Below, piece by piece: positions 35,145 to 47,296 of a stretch of 64,000 bases of DNA. The stretch spans positions 1 to 64,000 of the forward strand of contig JAKCPI010031582.1 in the NCBI GenBank assembly GCA_023213315.1, written 5' to 3'. This DNA comes from Euborellia annulipes. Taxonomy: Eukaryota > Arthropoda > Insecta > Dermaptera > Anisolabididae. The position numbers were made by a program, and so were the translations under genes. Within the stretch, counting starts at the first letter, position 1, and each line of letters starts with the position of its first letter. A model generated the notes under the pieces. It was not told the DNA's origin. It saw only the letters and a list, made by a program, of their open reading frames with translations, and searched no databases.

Positions 35145-35980
35145 AACATTATACAATTATCTATGAAAGTAAATTGGCTAATTTTTGTTTTGAAATGATG
35201 GTAAGAGTTTTATAAAAGGTCGGAATTTGTAGGCTCAACAATTTGTATAACTTAATATAACTACTTATCCACAGGTAATTATCTAAATAAAGAAGATTTT
35301 TATTACCACTTTATTTATAATATTTGTATAAGATAATCTTTTCTTTTTCTTTGTCATTATATGATATGCACCCTTTTGATTTAGGGGCGCTCAGGCCCGA
35401 AATAATAAATTATTCATTGGCGCCCGATGAATCTTCAATAGGAAATATGAATAAATAACTAAATGGTTTTCGAATAGATATTTCCGCTCGACCTAAAAGG
35501 GGTTATTGAAATTTCAACGCAATGAAGTGAATAAGAAAGCGGAACCGAAACGTATCGATGAATGAATCATCACACTCTTAGAAAGAAAAAATAATTAAAA
35601 TATAATAGTATATCAACAATTAGAAGAGATAATAGAAATAATTCAAGACCTCCAATAACGGGACAGAGGTTGATTTCAATTTTTAACAGTTATGAATGTT
35701 AATAGGCGAGAGTTAATAATTACAGCCTAATAGAAATGAAATAATAATAGATTGACGTGTAAATTTCATAGGGCTGCAGGGGCTGAGATTGTTGTTCTGA
35801 TTCCATGGCGTGAAACTATAAAAAATATCTCATAAAAGAAATAATTAATCATAGACCTGTTATTAAAAAATGAGCTTTAAATTACTAGGAGAGCTTAATG
35901 TATAATATAATTATGAGAAATATTTATGGAAGATTTGTGATATGAATATAAAATTTCTAGCGTTTATATAATATTTTACG
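35145..35980. other. AT-rich DNA, no gene recognised
   Basis: It contains ggaaccgaaacgtatcgatg at 35540-35560, reminiscent of the GAAACG motif but with no hairpin. Confidence 0.45.
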
Positions 35981-35984
35981 GTTG

Positions 35985-36322
35985 TTTATATATTATTAAT
36001 AATTTTACAACCATTTGAAAAATATGTGAAAATTTTAAATTATTGAATTTTAATCAAAATCGTTACGATTGATTTTGAGAAAATAATAAAAAACGAAAAA
36101 ATATAGACTAAAATTCTACTAGACCTACTCTTTAACTATTCAAAATCTTAGTTTTATTTGCCAGAAAAAGAAAGACCATTTTGCGTGATACACCTTTTAA
36201 GAGTCAGTCACTCTAAACTATTATTTCCCTCAAAATCTTACCCAGAATTTTTGACGATTTGGTCACTATACTTTCTCTCTATACAATACAATTAACATAT
36301 ATTGGTAATAGATAGTAAAAAT
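35985..36322 (-). mobile_element. Decayed Element A copy
   Basis: The blocks gaattttaatcaaaatcgtt, gattttgagaaaat, a tactctttaact variant, and a terminal ctttctctctatacaata...ggtaatagatagtaaaa occur in the Element A order on the minus strand. The hairpin end is absent. It is an old copy. Confidence 0.6.
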
Positions 36323-36324
36323 TA

Positions 36325-38240
36325 ATTCCGTTACTCTTTTTTCTTGTCCAAAATACCCTTCACTACTTTAATTATTATAAAAAACTTCAGCCACGATTTT
36401 CCTAACAAAAGTTATTTATTATATTTTTAGAATATTCTATTGGGTTAATAAATGTTACTTTAAGATCAAAATTTTGTATTTGTAGCTATAAATTCAGTGT
36501 GATTTTTTTTTAAGTGAGACAATTAAATGTATTTATTTTCCTTTTTACTACTCGCCTTAATTACCTTTTCACGTTTTTAGTACATATCAGATTCGTTCTA
36601 TAATATTTCTAGAATTTATATATTTTAATTTTAGTTATATATTTGATATATTGAACATATTCAGTAAATGTGTATAGATGGCAATGTACGGGACGTTAAG
36701 GAGGAGAAAACGAGCTTCCTTTTTCTCTCTAAATTGAACTGGTGAGAGAAAAGGAAGCTTTAAACATCGCCCTAGTTTGGAATATATAATATCGCCTGCT
36801 GAGAATCATAGTGGCGAAAGTCCGAAAATTCAACTTTCGAGCTTATTTTTTTCAATTTTTATATTTTTCTCCTTGATTCCTGATTCATCTCATAAGTATG
36901 ATATTAAAAGAAATTAAATTATGAAAATTTTTGAAATAATAACCCCTTTCCTCCCTCCCTTGTCAAAATTATAATCATAGAATAGTGATTTTCTTCGAAT
37001 ATAGTATAGAGCTAATATTAATAATATTATCCATAGATTTATAATATTTCTCTGTTCAAAAACATTTTAACATTTCAATTTTTTCGTCACTAACATGAGT
37101 TGTTCAAGTTTAACGAATAGAGCTATTCGAATCTACTATTTAAAAAAAAAAATCTTCCCACAAAAGCTTTTATTCAGAATTTGAATTTATCAAATAGAGT
37201 GTGACGAAAGGACCAAGAAACAGACGGTGGACGCTTGGGAATTTTATCAAAATATATATACGGATAAAAGAATCTTTTTTAAAAAGTTAAAAGGGGGCGT
37301 GAAGTGTTTTTTCACCCTTTTAGCACCGGAAGCGGAAACGAGAGAGCAATAGATCATCATCATAGGACGTTTCGAAGGCGCCCAACGCAGCGCGCTGATT
37401 AACGTCGCAAATGATTTGGCTAGAGCTAAAGTAGAAGTCTTGTTGGCCCATGAATCTCCCATCACGGAAACAGGTTATTAGCAGCAAGTGAGCACAGTTT
37501 GTCTCTTTTTAGTGAGATATGACTATGAAAAACTGTCATTAAAGTAGAGAGAAAAAGAAGAAGCGGTTCCGCGATTATCGGATGATTTAGAAAAGGACAG
37601 GTGTTTTGCGGGAAAACTTAATTAGAACTCTCGCTTGAAATAGTCACGAAAAAACAACTTTATTAATAAGCGAAACGAATTTGAATTTAAAAGAGAAGAA
37701 AATTTGGCTACGAAAAATCAAGAGAATTTTAAAATTAAGTATGGATTATATGTGAGTAAAATCAGATATAAAAAAATTCTTATTACAGTAGCAATGGTTA
37801 TGATTCAATTTTAAAAATTTTTTACTATTCTCGAGATTTTTTTTAAACAAAATTATTAATAAAAACAAATACTACAAAAAAAGAATGTATATACTCCCCT
37901 TAAAAAAAGAACAAATATTTTGATTAAACCTACAATTTAATTATTTATCCCTCACACAAAGGGGAGATCGGAATTCAGAGGGTTGAAAAATAGGAGGCTG
38001 CGTTTAATTTGAATCGATTCTTCAAACATTCGATGGCTACCGGTAGAGAACTATAATTAATATAATATAAATGCCGAACATATAAAGCGATAGCGTGCCT
38101 TTATTAGATGGTATTTAATTATTTTAAATGTAGCTCGGATTGAAGTAGAAAGCTTTAATTAAACTAAGACAGAAGAATATAAAAGAGTGAACAAACAGGA
38201 TTATCAAAATAATCCTCTAATATTATCTAATGATAATCAT
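36325..38240. other. Unique AT-rich DNA with a hairpin and a short repeat
   Basis: A hairpin with 16-17-nt arms lies at 36713-36759 (agcttcctttttctctc mirrored). The second copy of the short dispersed repeat is at 36790-36835. A GC-richer patch at 37290-37460 is unique and unrecognised. Confidence 0.4.
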
Positions 38241-38249
38241 TAGAGTTAC

Positions 38250-38630
38250 ATGACTTGGAGCTAGTGAGCATGCGAGCGAGAGAGCAATCTCAAAGAGACG
38301 GATGTGGAGATGTTCCGGCCAGCTGCCGAAATATTATCTGAAATATTAAATAGAACTTTAATGACCAGGTTTGGATGTTTAAGAATCGTTACGAGATGAG
38401 AAGATGTTTGGAGCAAAAGCAAGCAAGAAAACGTCATATTAGAAGCCATGTTGGAAAAGCAACCAATAGTAAATCGAGTTTGTCCTGAGTCGGCGCCAGG
38501 CGTGCATTGATTTCGGCGCCGGAGGGTTTGGGGGTGCGTCGTCCCTGGCAACCGTGCTCGTTGACATGGTAACAAATACGCTCGATACATGTGCATTTTG
38601 CATTCCTCCTCACATTTCAAATTAAAATGA
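38250..38630. other. GC-richer unique island with an X-box-like palindrome
   Basis: The island contains ggcgccaggcgtg, ggcgccggagg, and GTTGACATGGTAAC at 38560-38573, one base off the canonical RFX X-box, with cctggcaacc just upstream. A 119-codon frame runs on the minus strand (38261-38620), but it is rich in S, R, T and L, shows no domain I recognise, and could be chance in a GC-rich patch. A regulatory island is as likely as a coding exon. Confidence 0.3.
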
Positions 38631-38639
38631 ATATTGATA

Positions 38640-39325
38640 ATTTAATTTGAAATTTCATTTTACCTAGTGGCAATTGAAAGAGGGACATCGTGAAGAAAAA
38701 ATGTAATTTAAATAAATTGTTTATTCTTATAAAACAAAGTACTAAAAAAAAAAAACTCCATCTAAACATTCAAAATAAATTACTGTAAAATTGATTTCCT
38801 CAAGTTTGTTTGTTCCCTTAATAAAATAAATAAGCAATTAGAATTAAGAGTGTATAATAAACATGTATAGAATTAAAAAAAATTTTTAAATAGTTTTGGG
38901 TCGTGTTTTCAAAAGCTGTCAATTAATTTATCTGACATTAATTAAAAGCAAAAGGTTCCGATTAAATGAACTCAAACCTAAATCCATGTAATTACTCTTT
39001 TACTTTGTTGCTGACTCAGTAAAAATAAAATAAATATAGGGTGAGAGAGAATTGGAATTTTAATTCAATTAAAAGAGGAAACTTAATATTTGATATAAGA
39101 GGTTGAAATTTTAAATCTTTTGGTGGCAAATATTGATATAATGGTGGAATTATGTTGAAGAGAACTTAACAATGTATTTTAATTGTACTCCTTATTGACG
39201 AATTTTTTTTATTATTCCTTTCGAATATTGTTTATGCGGCACCGGAGGATTTTCAACATGCTGGTTCCTCGAGGCCACTCAGCTATTTCTCCCACCCCCA
39301 CCCCTTCCTCCTCCCAGACTATTGA
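38640..39325. other. AT-rich DNA, no gene recognised
   Basis: A short block at 39225-39300 (gcaccggagg..aacatgctggttcctcg) has a weak counterpart at 46365-46400. Confidence 0.4.
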
Positions 39326-39341
39326 TCAAAAAATCTTATTC

Positions 39342-39920
39342 CTATTATTATTATTTATTATTATTTTTGAAATTCCTATCGGGATCCCCGTTTATTTACC
39401 CGAGGTGCTTACGTGTACGAAGACACACACCTCAAACCCAACCGGCCTCTGGCCGTAGCCATCTACCGGCACCCCGTGAAGTTACATCATTTCCTATCTC
39501 TAGCTCCTCCTCCTGCTCTCGCCTCTAGCTAGTTCTCTAGCTAGTGAACTAATCCTTATTTCTGGTTCCAACCGGCTCCTTATATCCAACCTCTTCTATG
39601 CTAGGGAGGATGTCCTAGTTTGAGGAGGGACTCCCTCAGCACCGGCGTGTAGCCTACTCCTTTCGAAGAATGCATCACTGAGAGGGAACCTTCTTTACGT
39701 CCCTTCCACAGGACGGGATGTCACAGCAACTCCCTCTCCTCGTAGAGTTGCCTGAGGGCTATTGTGGAAAGATCCTATATTCCAATCCAGGGCTTGCTTG
39801 AGGATTTGTTTACATTAAATAAATATTTTTATTTAATGAAAAATCCCGCATGCCAAGGATTTGAACAGGGATCTTCTTTGCAGAAGCTGACACCCTAGCT
39901 CACTACACCAGCGAGCCCTC
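39342..39920 (-). mobile_element. SINE-2, complete uninterrupted copy
   Basis: The minus-strand head is gagggctcgctggtgtagtg with an A-box-like core and a B box around gttcaaatccttgg. The body of ~500 bp matches 26148-26996, and a (TTA/TTAT)n tail lies at 39342-39366. The 13-bp duplication aaaaatcttattc is at 39329-39341 and 39921-39933. This copy shows the empty site of the SINE-1 insertion seen in the other one. Frames in it are not genes. Confidence 0.92.
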
Positions 39921-40251
39921 AAAAATCTTATTCATCAGTACAAAATCAAATGAAAGAAGGGATTTTTTATAGTGAAAGGAAAAACTAAAAAACAAATTAA
40001 ATATTTCAATGGCTTATTGATTGCATGAAAAACGACTAGCTAAATTACTAAAGTAAAAAAGTAAAAAAATGATTCGCATTACGTTTGTCTAGAGAAATAA
40101 TAAAAATATTTAACTATGTCACTGATTATAAAATTCAGTAAAAATATTTTCTTAATTTTATTAAAGAAACGTGCTAACAGATTATTAGGAAGATTAAGAA
40201 CTCAAACCGAACGTGTTATTCTCAATAACTTGTTGGACTATAATATTACAC

Positions 40252-40531
40252 CATGGGCGTACCCAGCGAGGGGCAGGGGGGCAGCTGCCCCCCCCCCCTA
40301 GAAGCAACAAAAAAAAATATTAAATGTTTATAAAGTGATGAAACGAAACAAAATTGGTGGATGGCGACGGGGAATGATTCTTTTTGTTAGGACTCGAGGG
40401 TTTTTAGGCCTTTAATTTGAAGGCTTTACCTCTCTATATAAAAAATAGCTATGTCACAATTTGGACGACAATGATCTCCCCCCCGACGATGGAACCTCTC
40501 CCCCCTAGATTTGATCCTGGGTACGCCCATG
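40252..40531. mobile_element. hAT MITE (CATGGGCGTACCC family)
   Basis: The ends CATGGGCGTACCCAG and CTGGGTACGCCCATG are perfect complements. The 8-bp flanks tattacac and tattaccc differ at one position. G/C runs lie near both ends. Length is 280 bp. Confidence 0.9.
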
Positions 40532-40539
40532 TATTACCC

Positions 40540-40795
40540 AACAAATTATAACAATAGATCTATACCTAAAATGTATAAACATCCGGAAAAATTTAAATAT
40601 GTTGTTACTCCACGACAAAAATTCTTAAAAAACTGATAAAGGCAGGTAAATAAAAACATACGGAAACGACCCAAAAAATAATTTTCCTATTTCAGGCCCT
40701 ATTTGACAGTCACTCAAAAATAAATAAAAAAAAAAAATAACTTTACATGCGAGTTAAAAGAGACATAATTTTTCTTCCTCAATAATCTCTATACT
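40540..40795. other. Short AT-rich spacer
   Basis: Nothing recognised. Confidence 0.5.
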
Positions 40796-41353
40796 GCCCA
40801 CGGGGCGTGGTGTAGAGGTTAGCGTGCTAACCTCATATACCAAACGTCGCGGGTTCGGACCCCAGGCAGTCCGATGATTTTATTTAAGCCATCTGGATAC
40901 CAGATGGCTTAAATAAAAATGCCTGGACCCTAATATATATAAATTCATAAATAACGGTTATCGTAAATGTCTTTTTTTTTTTTAATAAAAAAAAACATTC
41001 ACACTTTTTTCTCATTCACACTCACACTCACACACACATTCACACAGTCTTTTCGGCAACTTAGGCCATTTAAGACTTTGACGATAACCGTTGTAATATA
41101 ATATTATCTATTATGGGTTCAGGCATTTCTATTTAAGCCATCTGGTATCCAGATGGCTTAAATAAAATCATCGGACTGCCTGGGTCCGAACCCGCGACGT
41201 TTGGTATAGGAGGTAGGCACGCTACCTACTACGCCACACCCGGGGGCCGTAAATGTCTTATATGGCCTGAGCTGCCGAAAAGACAGGGTGAATGTGTGTG
41301 TGAATGTGAGTGTGAAAGAGAAAAAGTGTGAATGTTTTTTAAAGAAAAAAAAA
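40796..41353 (+). mobile_element. SINE-1 (outer) split by another SINE-1
   Basis: The head, palindrome and middle (40796-40973) resume at 41260 with atatggcctgagctgccg and the A-rich tail. The flanking duplication is aatctctatact / aatctttatact (40784-40795 and 41354-41365, one mismatch). Confidence 0.92.
40974..41247 (-). mobile_element. SINE-1 (inner) inserted head-to-tail opposite in SINE-1
   Basis: This is a complete copy with poly(T) at the left and the tRNA head ending cacacccgggggc at the right. The 12-bp duplication cgtaaatgtctt (40962-40973 and 41248-41259) is exact and belongs to the outer SINE sequence. Confidence 0.95.
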
Positions 41354-41703
41354 AAATCTTTATACTAGAGTAATTGCAAATTTCCTCCTCCAATGTCTGG
41401 ATTTATATTTAAATTGAATTAATTTAATTAAATTCGTAGTATGAAAAGACGATAAGAAAAATATAATTTGATGAAAAAAGGATGCGACACTTTGTGGTCC
41501 GGACGGATGCAAGTAATCGCTCTCGGCGTGGACCAGATGAAACCATCCGGTTCTCACGTGTGTAAAAATCGGCCCTTAAAGCTACCCAACAGATCCAGGT
41601 TCAAAGAGTCATCGGATTAAGTGTCACAGCCTTTTAATGTCTCGGAAAATGTGAAAACCACTCACCCACCTCAAGAATGATATCATCTAAAGAGATATCA
41701 GTT

Positions 41704-42012
41704 AGTCCAGGGGTGAGAAACCTTTTTAATCAACGGGCCAATTTAAATTTTAAATTTAAATTTTTTGGCGGGCCGCACATAAAGTAACACTTATTAATAA
41801 TTTACAAAACTTTATTTATACTAAACATTAGAATGAAAAAATATAAAATTTAAAAAAAAAAAAAGATATATAATTTCATGGTTGAAAATATACTGTTAAT
41901 GATAAAATTAAAATAAAATAAGAGAAAGTAAAAAATTTATTTTCAATTTTGGAAATGCTTGGCGGCCCGTATAAACATGTGTAACGGGCAGCGTGTTGCT
42001 CATCCCTGAGTT
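41704..42012. mobile_element. hAT MITE (CAGGGGTGAG family)
   Basis: The ends CAGGGGTGAG and CTCATCCCTG are inverted, with ggcgggccgcac and ggcggcccgt blocks inside. The 8-bp duplication agttagtc is exact on both sides. A mirror block of taaatttaaatttt lies near the left end. Length is about 300 bp. Confidence 0.88.
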
Positions 42013-42297
42013 AGTCTATTCGCATTTAATTTTTCAAAAATAATTCATTTATTTTTAATAAGAAAAATTGGAAAATAAAAGAAGTCGCAAATATAAATAA
42101 TATTGGTTAATAAAAGATGTATTTGATTAGAACTTTTTTCGAAGGCGCCCTGAAGATAGATAACCCGCTTTGATATAAAAATTACATAATGAATGTCTCG
42201 AGAAAAAAATTTTTTTTGCTTGAAATTTTTTTCTAAATGATTTAAAGCCGGACGCTTTAAAAAATCCTTTAATTAAAGAACTTTCAACTGTTTAGAG

Positions 42298-43187
42298 CAG
42301 TGGTTCCCAACCTGGGGGCGATCGCCCCCAAGGGGGCGATTTGGGTTTTCAGGGGGGCGATAAATAAGCGGGGGGCGATTGGGGGGCGATGAGTATTCAA
42401 AGAGAGAAAAATTATTAGTTTACTAAAATTAAAAAAAATAAAAATCAAAGAGAAAAATCTCCTATTTACAGGATGGTCAGGATATAAGAGGACAAAATAT
42501 TATCATAAAAATAAAATAGTCTTAAGATAATTCTAATCTAGAATTGAAAAGTCACTTTTAGCTCAAATCTTAAAATTCAATTAAAAAAAATCATTTTCTT
42601 GAATTTTTTTCTTCAGGGGGCCGGGCCCTTTAAGCTCAAAGCAAGTTTGATCTTTTTCACGACTCAGGATAGCTAAAAACGCAGATTTCAGTGGCTAATT
42701 TTCAAAAAATTTTCCATACCCCCAGATTCCCCCCGGTAATCCTCTGTCCAGATCTGGCCTCGATAAATTAAAACTTTGTAACTCTTTGTTTAGGAAATTT
42801 TGAAAAAATTTTATATAACTTTATTTAAATAAATATTGTAAGCTATGTATAACTATTTCAAAAGTTGTGTCAAAAACTGTGTAAAAAAGTGTTGGCATGA
42901 AGGCCACAATAGCCTTTTACATAGTAAAAAAAAACTTTAGGTTTTTTTTTTTTTTTGGGGGGGGCGTATTACTAAGTAGACCCGGGGCTTGTCAAGTCTG
43001 TCTGCGGCCCTGTATATAGGCCTACGGTAATAAAATTGTTTAAAATAATAAAACTGCTTTATTATTTACACTTTACTTCAAAATTAGGCATAGGCCCTAC
43101 AATGAAAATGTAAAGGGGGGGGGGGGCGATAGGTGTTAGTCAACCTCCAGAAAGGGGCGATGGGTCAAAAAAGGTTGGGAACCACTG
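42298..43187. mobile_element. hAT element, non-autonomous, 890 bp (CAGTGGTTCCCAACC ends)
   Basis: The ends CAGTGGTTCCCAACCT and AGGTTGGGAACCACTG are inverted repeats, and the 8-bp duplication gtttagag is exact (42290-42297 and 43188-43195). These ends are typical of a widespread hAT group. Repeated gggggcgat motifs lie near both termini. No transposase frame survives. An inner pair (cagggggccgggccc at 42615 and gcggccctg at 43005) may be a second, nested hAT. Confidence 0.92.
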
Positions 43188-43195
43188 GTTTAGAG

Positions 43196-43306
43196 TCTTT
43201 TCGGCAACTTAGGCCATTTAGACTTTGTACGATAAAAATTAGGGTAGGGTCAAAATAATTTAAATAACTGACTGCATTGGATCCGAACCCACTCCTCTTG
43301 GCTTTT
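43196..43306 (-). mobile_element. SINE-1 fragment
   Basis: The block cttttcggcaacttaggccat starts right at the edge of the hAT duplication, and a decayed B-box region (ggatccgaaccc) follows. The hAT inserted in or beside this old SINE. Confidence 0.7.
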
Positions 43307-43309
43307 AGA

Positions 43310-44460
43310 TTATAATTGTCAAGATTTATAAACTCTCGGCTACGAGAGAAGGGGAAGGGGGGGGGAATTTGAAATTTAGGGTTACAATTTTTTTTTTTTT
43401 AATAAATTAAAGAACATCAAATTCAATTGGCATTTTAAAAATTTTACATATTTACAATTTAAAAATAGAGAAAGCAGAAGAATTGGCTCAATCAAAAGTC
43501 AGATGAGAACATTTTTTGCATTACATTTAACGACCAGGCATTAGATAATTAGGAATTAATAGAAAATAATTGTTTTTGAAAAATTCCAGTCATATACGAA
43601 ATTACCTCAAGCTGATAGAAAGCACTCTTTGAGAGGTTAAATGAAATATCTGTTGATTACATAAAAATGAGAGAACATAAAGACCGGCTTGTGGTCGCCC
43701 CGTCATGGTCATATGTGCTCTTTAAGGAGAGAAAGAGAGGGGGGAGGGTCACTTGAGGGTGTGTGTATGTGGAGTGTTTGCCCAACACGCGACAGATGGG
43801 AACAAGTGGATCTCTATGGGTCTATGTGTGTGTGTCTATGTATATAGTATGAGTGTGATGTCTGCAACGCACATGCACTGTTATGAATAACAGATCAAAG
43901 ATTGGACCAGGCTGGCCAGCATCAGGGGGAGGCAGGCGCACAAGTGCTGACCCTGGATTTTGTTAATATCTTGTAATATCGCTTGAGCTGCCAGACGGAT
44001 GGGCATGCTGCTGGCTTTGGTATGGAATGGATTTGGATGATGGTGGCAACCAGCTGCTGGACCCATTTTAAGAGCATGAGAAGCATTTTTTAACAAAAAT
44101 CAAAGATAGACGACGACAAGCGAGTGTAAAATTATTTTCATCTCCCCGTTTTATTTTAAAGAAGAGATAATTGGCATTTATGAGATATGAAATAACTCAT
44201 TTGACTATTTTCATGTGACAGAGTAAAAATTATATTTTATTACTCTGGTTTGTAAATAATATATTTTTAGGAAGAAAATTCTTCTTTGACAAATCTCGGT
44301 GAGAGATTGTTTTCTAAGAAGAATAAATTATCTTGATATTGTGATTTACTTTTTCAGAGACATAGCCGTCGAGAGGGCCAAATAAAAATTCAGGCGAGAT
44401 CACGGCTTAGATTTTTAGGTGTAAGGAAAGGACAAAATTTTGAACTTAAAAAAAACAAAC
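43310..44460. other. Unique DNA with a GC-richer island at 43680-44060
   Basis: The island contains (TG)-rich tracts, then ggaccaggctggccagcatc and other unique sequence. A minus-strand frame of 71 codons (43881-44096) shows no recognised domain. It may be conserved non-coding DNA. Confidence 0.3.
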
Positions 44461-44464
44461 CCTT

Positions 44465-45308
44465 TTTACTTTCTCTTACCTTTATATATATGTTAATATA
44501 TATAGAGTAAAGAAAGGAAGGTTATAGGTAAAGAAAAAAAAAGTATTGGATTCCTTTCAAAAATTCGATGTCGAGATTTTGATGAAAATACACGTTTTGA
44601 GAACTTCTGAATCAAAAAAAGGCGTTTTCACAACATGTTCTGTCTGTCTGTCTGTCTGTTTGTGTGTCTGTGAACAAAATATCTCAAGAACGGAAAAAGT
44701 TAGGAAGTTGAAATTTTATATTTAAGTTAGGCACCCCCCTGGGACGTGACACGAAAATTTTGAACAAAATTAGCCAAAGAGTACTAGTACTTTACTGATG
44801 CACTTTTTCAGTTTTTTTCGATTTTCTCAAAATTCGCTCTCACGATTTTTTTTTTTTAAATTCATATATCAACTATTTTTTAGATGCTCTTTAAAATGTA
44901 TATTCTCATTTTCCCGTTGAACTCTTCTGAACACCACTTTACTCTTGTACTTCATAGAAAAGATAGGAGAAATGGTTGCCATGGCGCAAAATATAAATAT
45001 TTTCCCATGTTTATAAATTTTATATCTTGAATTCTATTACATCAGTGGATTAAATAAATATAATTTAAATACAATTGTATTAATAACGGTTATCGTGTCT
45101 TAAAAGGCCTAAGGTGCCAACTGTGTGAATGTGAGTGTGAGTGTGAATGAGAAAAAAGTGTGAATGTTATAAAAAAAAAAATACATAGGTGGAAACTAAA
45201 TATGTGTAGACACAAAAAATCTGGTGTGACAAGCACAGAACACAACTTTCGATTATCGAAGGTAATTGAAAGTTGTGAGCTGTGTAACCAGTCACACCAG
45301 ATTTTTTT
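44465..45308 (+). mobile_element. Element A copy split by a SINE-1 fragment
   Basis: It has the T-rich ACTTTCTCTTACC end, a (TCTG)n tract at 44639-44660 and the tactagtactttactgatg block. The X-box is broken (gttgccatggcgcaaa, 44974). The terminal hairpin lies at 45218-45308, and a SINE-1 piece is at 45080-45174. Confidence 0.85.
45080..45174 (+). mobile_element. 5'-truncated SINE-1 in Element A
   Basis: It has aacggttatcgtgtcttaaa, the GTGAATG tail and poly(A), but no tRNA head. Confidence 0.75.
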
Positions 45309-45309
45309 T

Positions 45310-46575
45310 AAAATATATTCATTTGAGAATCTTTAGTTTGTCAGATTTAAGTTCAGTCAGATTGACAGCCCCTTATTTGTTTTATATATAGAACTATATA
45401 GTTACATAAAGGTGTAACATAAGGTGAACTATAAAAATATTTATATCATATAAAAATCGTTATTAAGGTAGCTATTTAATTGGGTAGAACGATTTCTTTT
45501 ACGCCCATAATTGTTTTGAATTAATCTAATTTTCTTTTAAAGACTTTATAAATTTTAAAATGTCGTAAAAAAAAAAAATAATCATTGACGATTTTATATA
45601 CCAATTAAAAGAATTTCAGAGAGAGTGAGAGATAGAGAGGAAGGGAAATTGTTTTTAATGATTCAAATAATTACGGATGTAATGATTTAAGCCTTGAAGA
45701 ACACCCAGGTAGCGACTAATCAATGTGTTCAAATAATAATATAAAAATGGTAATTTATTTACACCCTTTAATAAAACGACCGGTTTTGTTAAATTTTTTT
45801 AGCGAACTTTGTTAAAATTAATTTTGGGGTTTGTAAATTGGTAATAATCTTTATGAGTAAATATACCTATAAATTAATAGAAATAGGTTTTGGGTGACAG
45901 ATTTCAGGGAGCAATGGGACGTTTAAACATCAACAAAAAACATACAAAAAATTGTTAAGTAATTTTTTTTGTTTTCATATAATAATAAGAAATTCAGTCT
46001 ATAAATAAATAATTAATGAGCCAAGAGGTCAAGTGGTCAACTTTCCATATGTTAGTCATCCAAGGTGTGCGTACTAAGATATCAGATGTCTGTCTCTCTT
46101 TGGTGATCATTGGTGATGTGAATTCTTACGCCTACGATATCATCCATCTGGTAAAAATCATTAGTCATCAATTATCTGAGTGTTAATTCTAATGAGCATG
46201 TATATTATTTATCCCTTTCATCGCTAAGAATAAGATTTACTTGCAAAAAAAACATGATGCAAAAACAATTGTATTTATATTTATTTTATTTTAATTTTAC
46301 CCTTTCGGCTACTGCGGCCATTTAGGGGTTTTGAGTAAATTATATTTTATTGTGATAAGTGACGGGGGGCCTTCCACATGCTGTTTCCTCGGTGCCACCA
46401 ACCCAAGGTATCACCGAGCTTGGTATTGTTATTTATAATGCAAATACATTTGACAAACGCTATTTTAATAGATAGATGTCCATAAAGATATTAAATTTCA
46501 AAGATTTTGACTAATATGGAATTTATATTTTTGGATTAAATGTTTTAAAACAAAAATTATTTCTTTGTTTTTTCA
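45310..46575. other. AT-rich DNA, no gene recognised
   Basis: A GA-rich tract lies at 45617-45645. A block at 46302-46400 (tttcggctactgcggccattt) resembles the SINE-1 3' part weakly. Confidence 0.4.
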
Positions 46576-46578
46576 TAA

Positions 46579-46615
46579 CTAGCTGCGAAGTCCACATTCG
46601 GTTTCGCCTCCTGCA
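46579..46615 (-). mobile_element. Helitron-like 3' end, minus strand
   Basis: Read on the minus strand, a short hairpin (ggcgaaaccgaatgtggact) leads to gcagCTAG followed by T, as at 8751 and 19070. The rest of the element was not traced. Confidence 0.45.
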
Positions 46616-46619
46616 CCCT

Positions 46620-47290
46620 CTGTCTATTCTGTTATGAGGTAAATTTTTTTAATCCAACTTTTTATGAAAAATAAACTTTCTGTAAAATATTTAATGTAAT
46701 GTTATTTTCATATTTAGCTCTCACTTCAAATTCTATTAGAGAAGTCAGGAGAGGGAGAGAGGAACCGCTCTCTGAAATATTTAATGTTCTTTTTTACGTT
46801 CATCTTAAATTTTATTACAATCGAATGGAAAAATAAAAAAAATAAATTTTTAAGGAATTAATAATATTGCATAAATACCAAGTATAGTAAATTTCATATC
46901 ACATAAAATGATAACGAGGTAAATATAAATATTTTTTTAATTGAATCAGTAAACTATTAACAAATATAAGAATCTAATTGAGTAAAGAAGAAAAAAAGTT
47001 TCTAAAGAAGCTGTTCCCAACTTGCGATTATCGAGAAAAATTGAGTTCTAAGCTGGAAGGTCATTATAACTATTTGTATTTATTCTGCGCTAAAGCCCTA
47101 GAGTAAATGGACCGGAGCTAATATGGAAGAAGATTAAGGTCCTTTCAGCAAACAAAGGGTCTCTCTATGTCACCATACAGGGTAATGGATCTATTCCTTT
47201 CATTTTTAACATTTTTGATATCTACTAGCAAAAATAAATATAGACTAATATAATATGCGTCTAGATGGGAGAGCGTACAGTGAGAGACAA
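46620..47290. other. AT-rich DNA, no gene recognised
   Basis: Nothing supported. Confidence 0.5.
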
Positions 47291-47296
47291 TATTAA

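Noticed and set aside
39183..39528. Frames of 91 and 68 codons
   Set aside because: They run through the SINE-2 tail and body; the second SINE-2 copy does not preserve them.
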